In this document: piece after piece, positions 63,755-64,000 of the stretch
How the letters are laid out: every line of letters begins with the position of its first letter
Position numbering within the stretch: position 1 is the stretch's first letter
NCBI GenBank assembly: GCA_001657325.1
Contig: LWRO01000003.1
Coordinates: 124,001-188,000, forward strand
Length of the DNA: 64,000 nucleotides
DNA from: Geitlerinema sp. BBD 1991-9
GTDB lineage: Bacteria > Cyanobacteriota > Cyanobacteriia > Cyanobacteriales > Geitlerinemataceae
Reading direction: 5' to 3'
Position numbers and translations under genes: made by a program
The notes under the pieces: model-generated
The model's database searches: none
Seen by the model: only the letters and a program-made list of their open reading frames with translations
Told to the model about the DNA's origin: nothing

Positions 63755-64000
63755 TTCAGAAACTAAACCCCGCTGCTCGGCAATTGGAAGTCGAGTTTGT
63801 CGTGGCCCGCCTCTTTCTCGTAACAGTTGTACAATTTCCCAATGTCCTTTCATTTGAGCGCGATCGACAGCTGTACGTCCTTCATATTCCTCATCGTCAG
63901 CATCGGTAATATGTGGATTTGCTCCTGCATCGAGTAGCAGTCGCACGATGTCGAGAAATCCATTTTCTGCGGCTTCAATTAAAGGAATACCATGATACCG
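63749..64000 (-). pseudogene. ankyrin-repeat gene, 5' part, cut by the IS and the window edge
   Basis: The minus strand is open to the window edge and encodes ankyrin repeats: PLIEAAENGFLDIVRLLLDA with GANPHITDADDEEYEG, then GRTAVDRAQMKGHWEIVQLL. The frame reaches the IS at VSEYL and continues into IS sequence (GFAEKVIKSRG), stopping at 63662. The original product joined this to NDRIILVKGDVEKV in the segment at 61465-62082. The start is outside the window. Confidence 0.85.

Overview
The window comes from a filamentous-type cyanobacterium. The evidence is psaM (photosystem I subunit XII), the fbp-tal-zwf-opcA cluster for the oxidative pentose phosphate pathway, cyanobacterial ClpC, heptanucleotide STRR arrays, and an extreme abundance of the word CGATCG (HIP1 core) in genes and gaps. 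No tool was run. Family calls rest on reading motifs in the translations.

Layout. 1-4645: monothiol glutaredoxin, a small membrane protein, a RodZ-like HTH protein and a Cache-HAMP-PAS-PAS adenylate cyclase. 5240-10698: fructose-bisphosphatase, transaldolase, glucose-6-phosphate dehydrogenase and its activator OpcA, closed by a 16-bp-stem terminator. 10804-12029: an AT-richer cluster of three small genes, one an HNH nuclease, two of which share a coiled-coil module. 12211-15781: a WecG/TagA-type glycosyltransferase, a lipase, an AI-2E-family permease and a small membrane protein. 15860-17205: a truncated MFS transporter beside mobile-element-like debris. 17341-23426: a heavy-metal RND pump and an unusually short adaptor, divergent from a two-component system. 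23497-32608: a cellulose-synthase-like transferase, a Nif11 protein, several unassigned proteins, a VOC protein and a TPR protein. 33223-45273: clpC, an ABC exporter, a purine permease, psaM, a TerC protein, ndk, orphan modB, a TonB-like protein with a long Pro-Thr repeat, tRNA-Gly and holB. 45342-52561: a giant Ser/Thr kinase-AAA-GAF-histidine kinase and a PEP-CTERM beta-propeller protein.

54324-61056 is a compact biosynthetic locus: a two-module NRPS (A-PCP-C-A-PCP, specificity codes reading Ala then Pro) and a free-standing thioester reductase. Together they should release a dipeptide aldehyde. The first adenylation domain carries an extra segment of about 115 residues between motifs A8 and A9 that reads like a PilZ domain. 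This is the most unusual feature of the window. The gene lies behind a 1.7 kb gap that holds a very AT-rich block and a diverged tandem repeat.

The right end holds an IS5/IS1182-like element with 15-bp inverted repeats and a 6-bp target duplication. It splits an ankyrin-repeat gene whose frame is restored exactly when the element and one duplication copy are removed. Other repeats are a two-copy hairpin MITE family (21246-21345 and 30262-30364), GATGAGG-type intergenic repeats at gene ends, two STRR arrays and several strong terminators.
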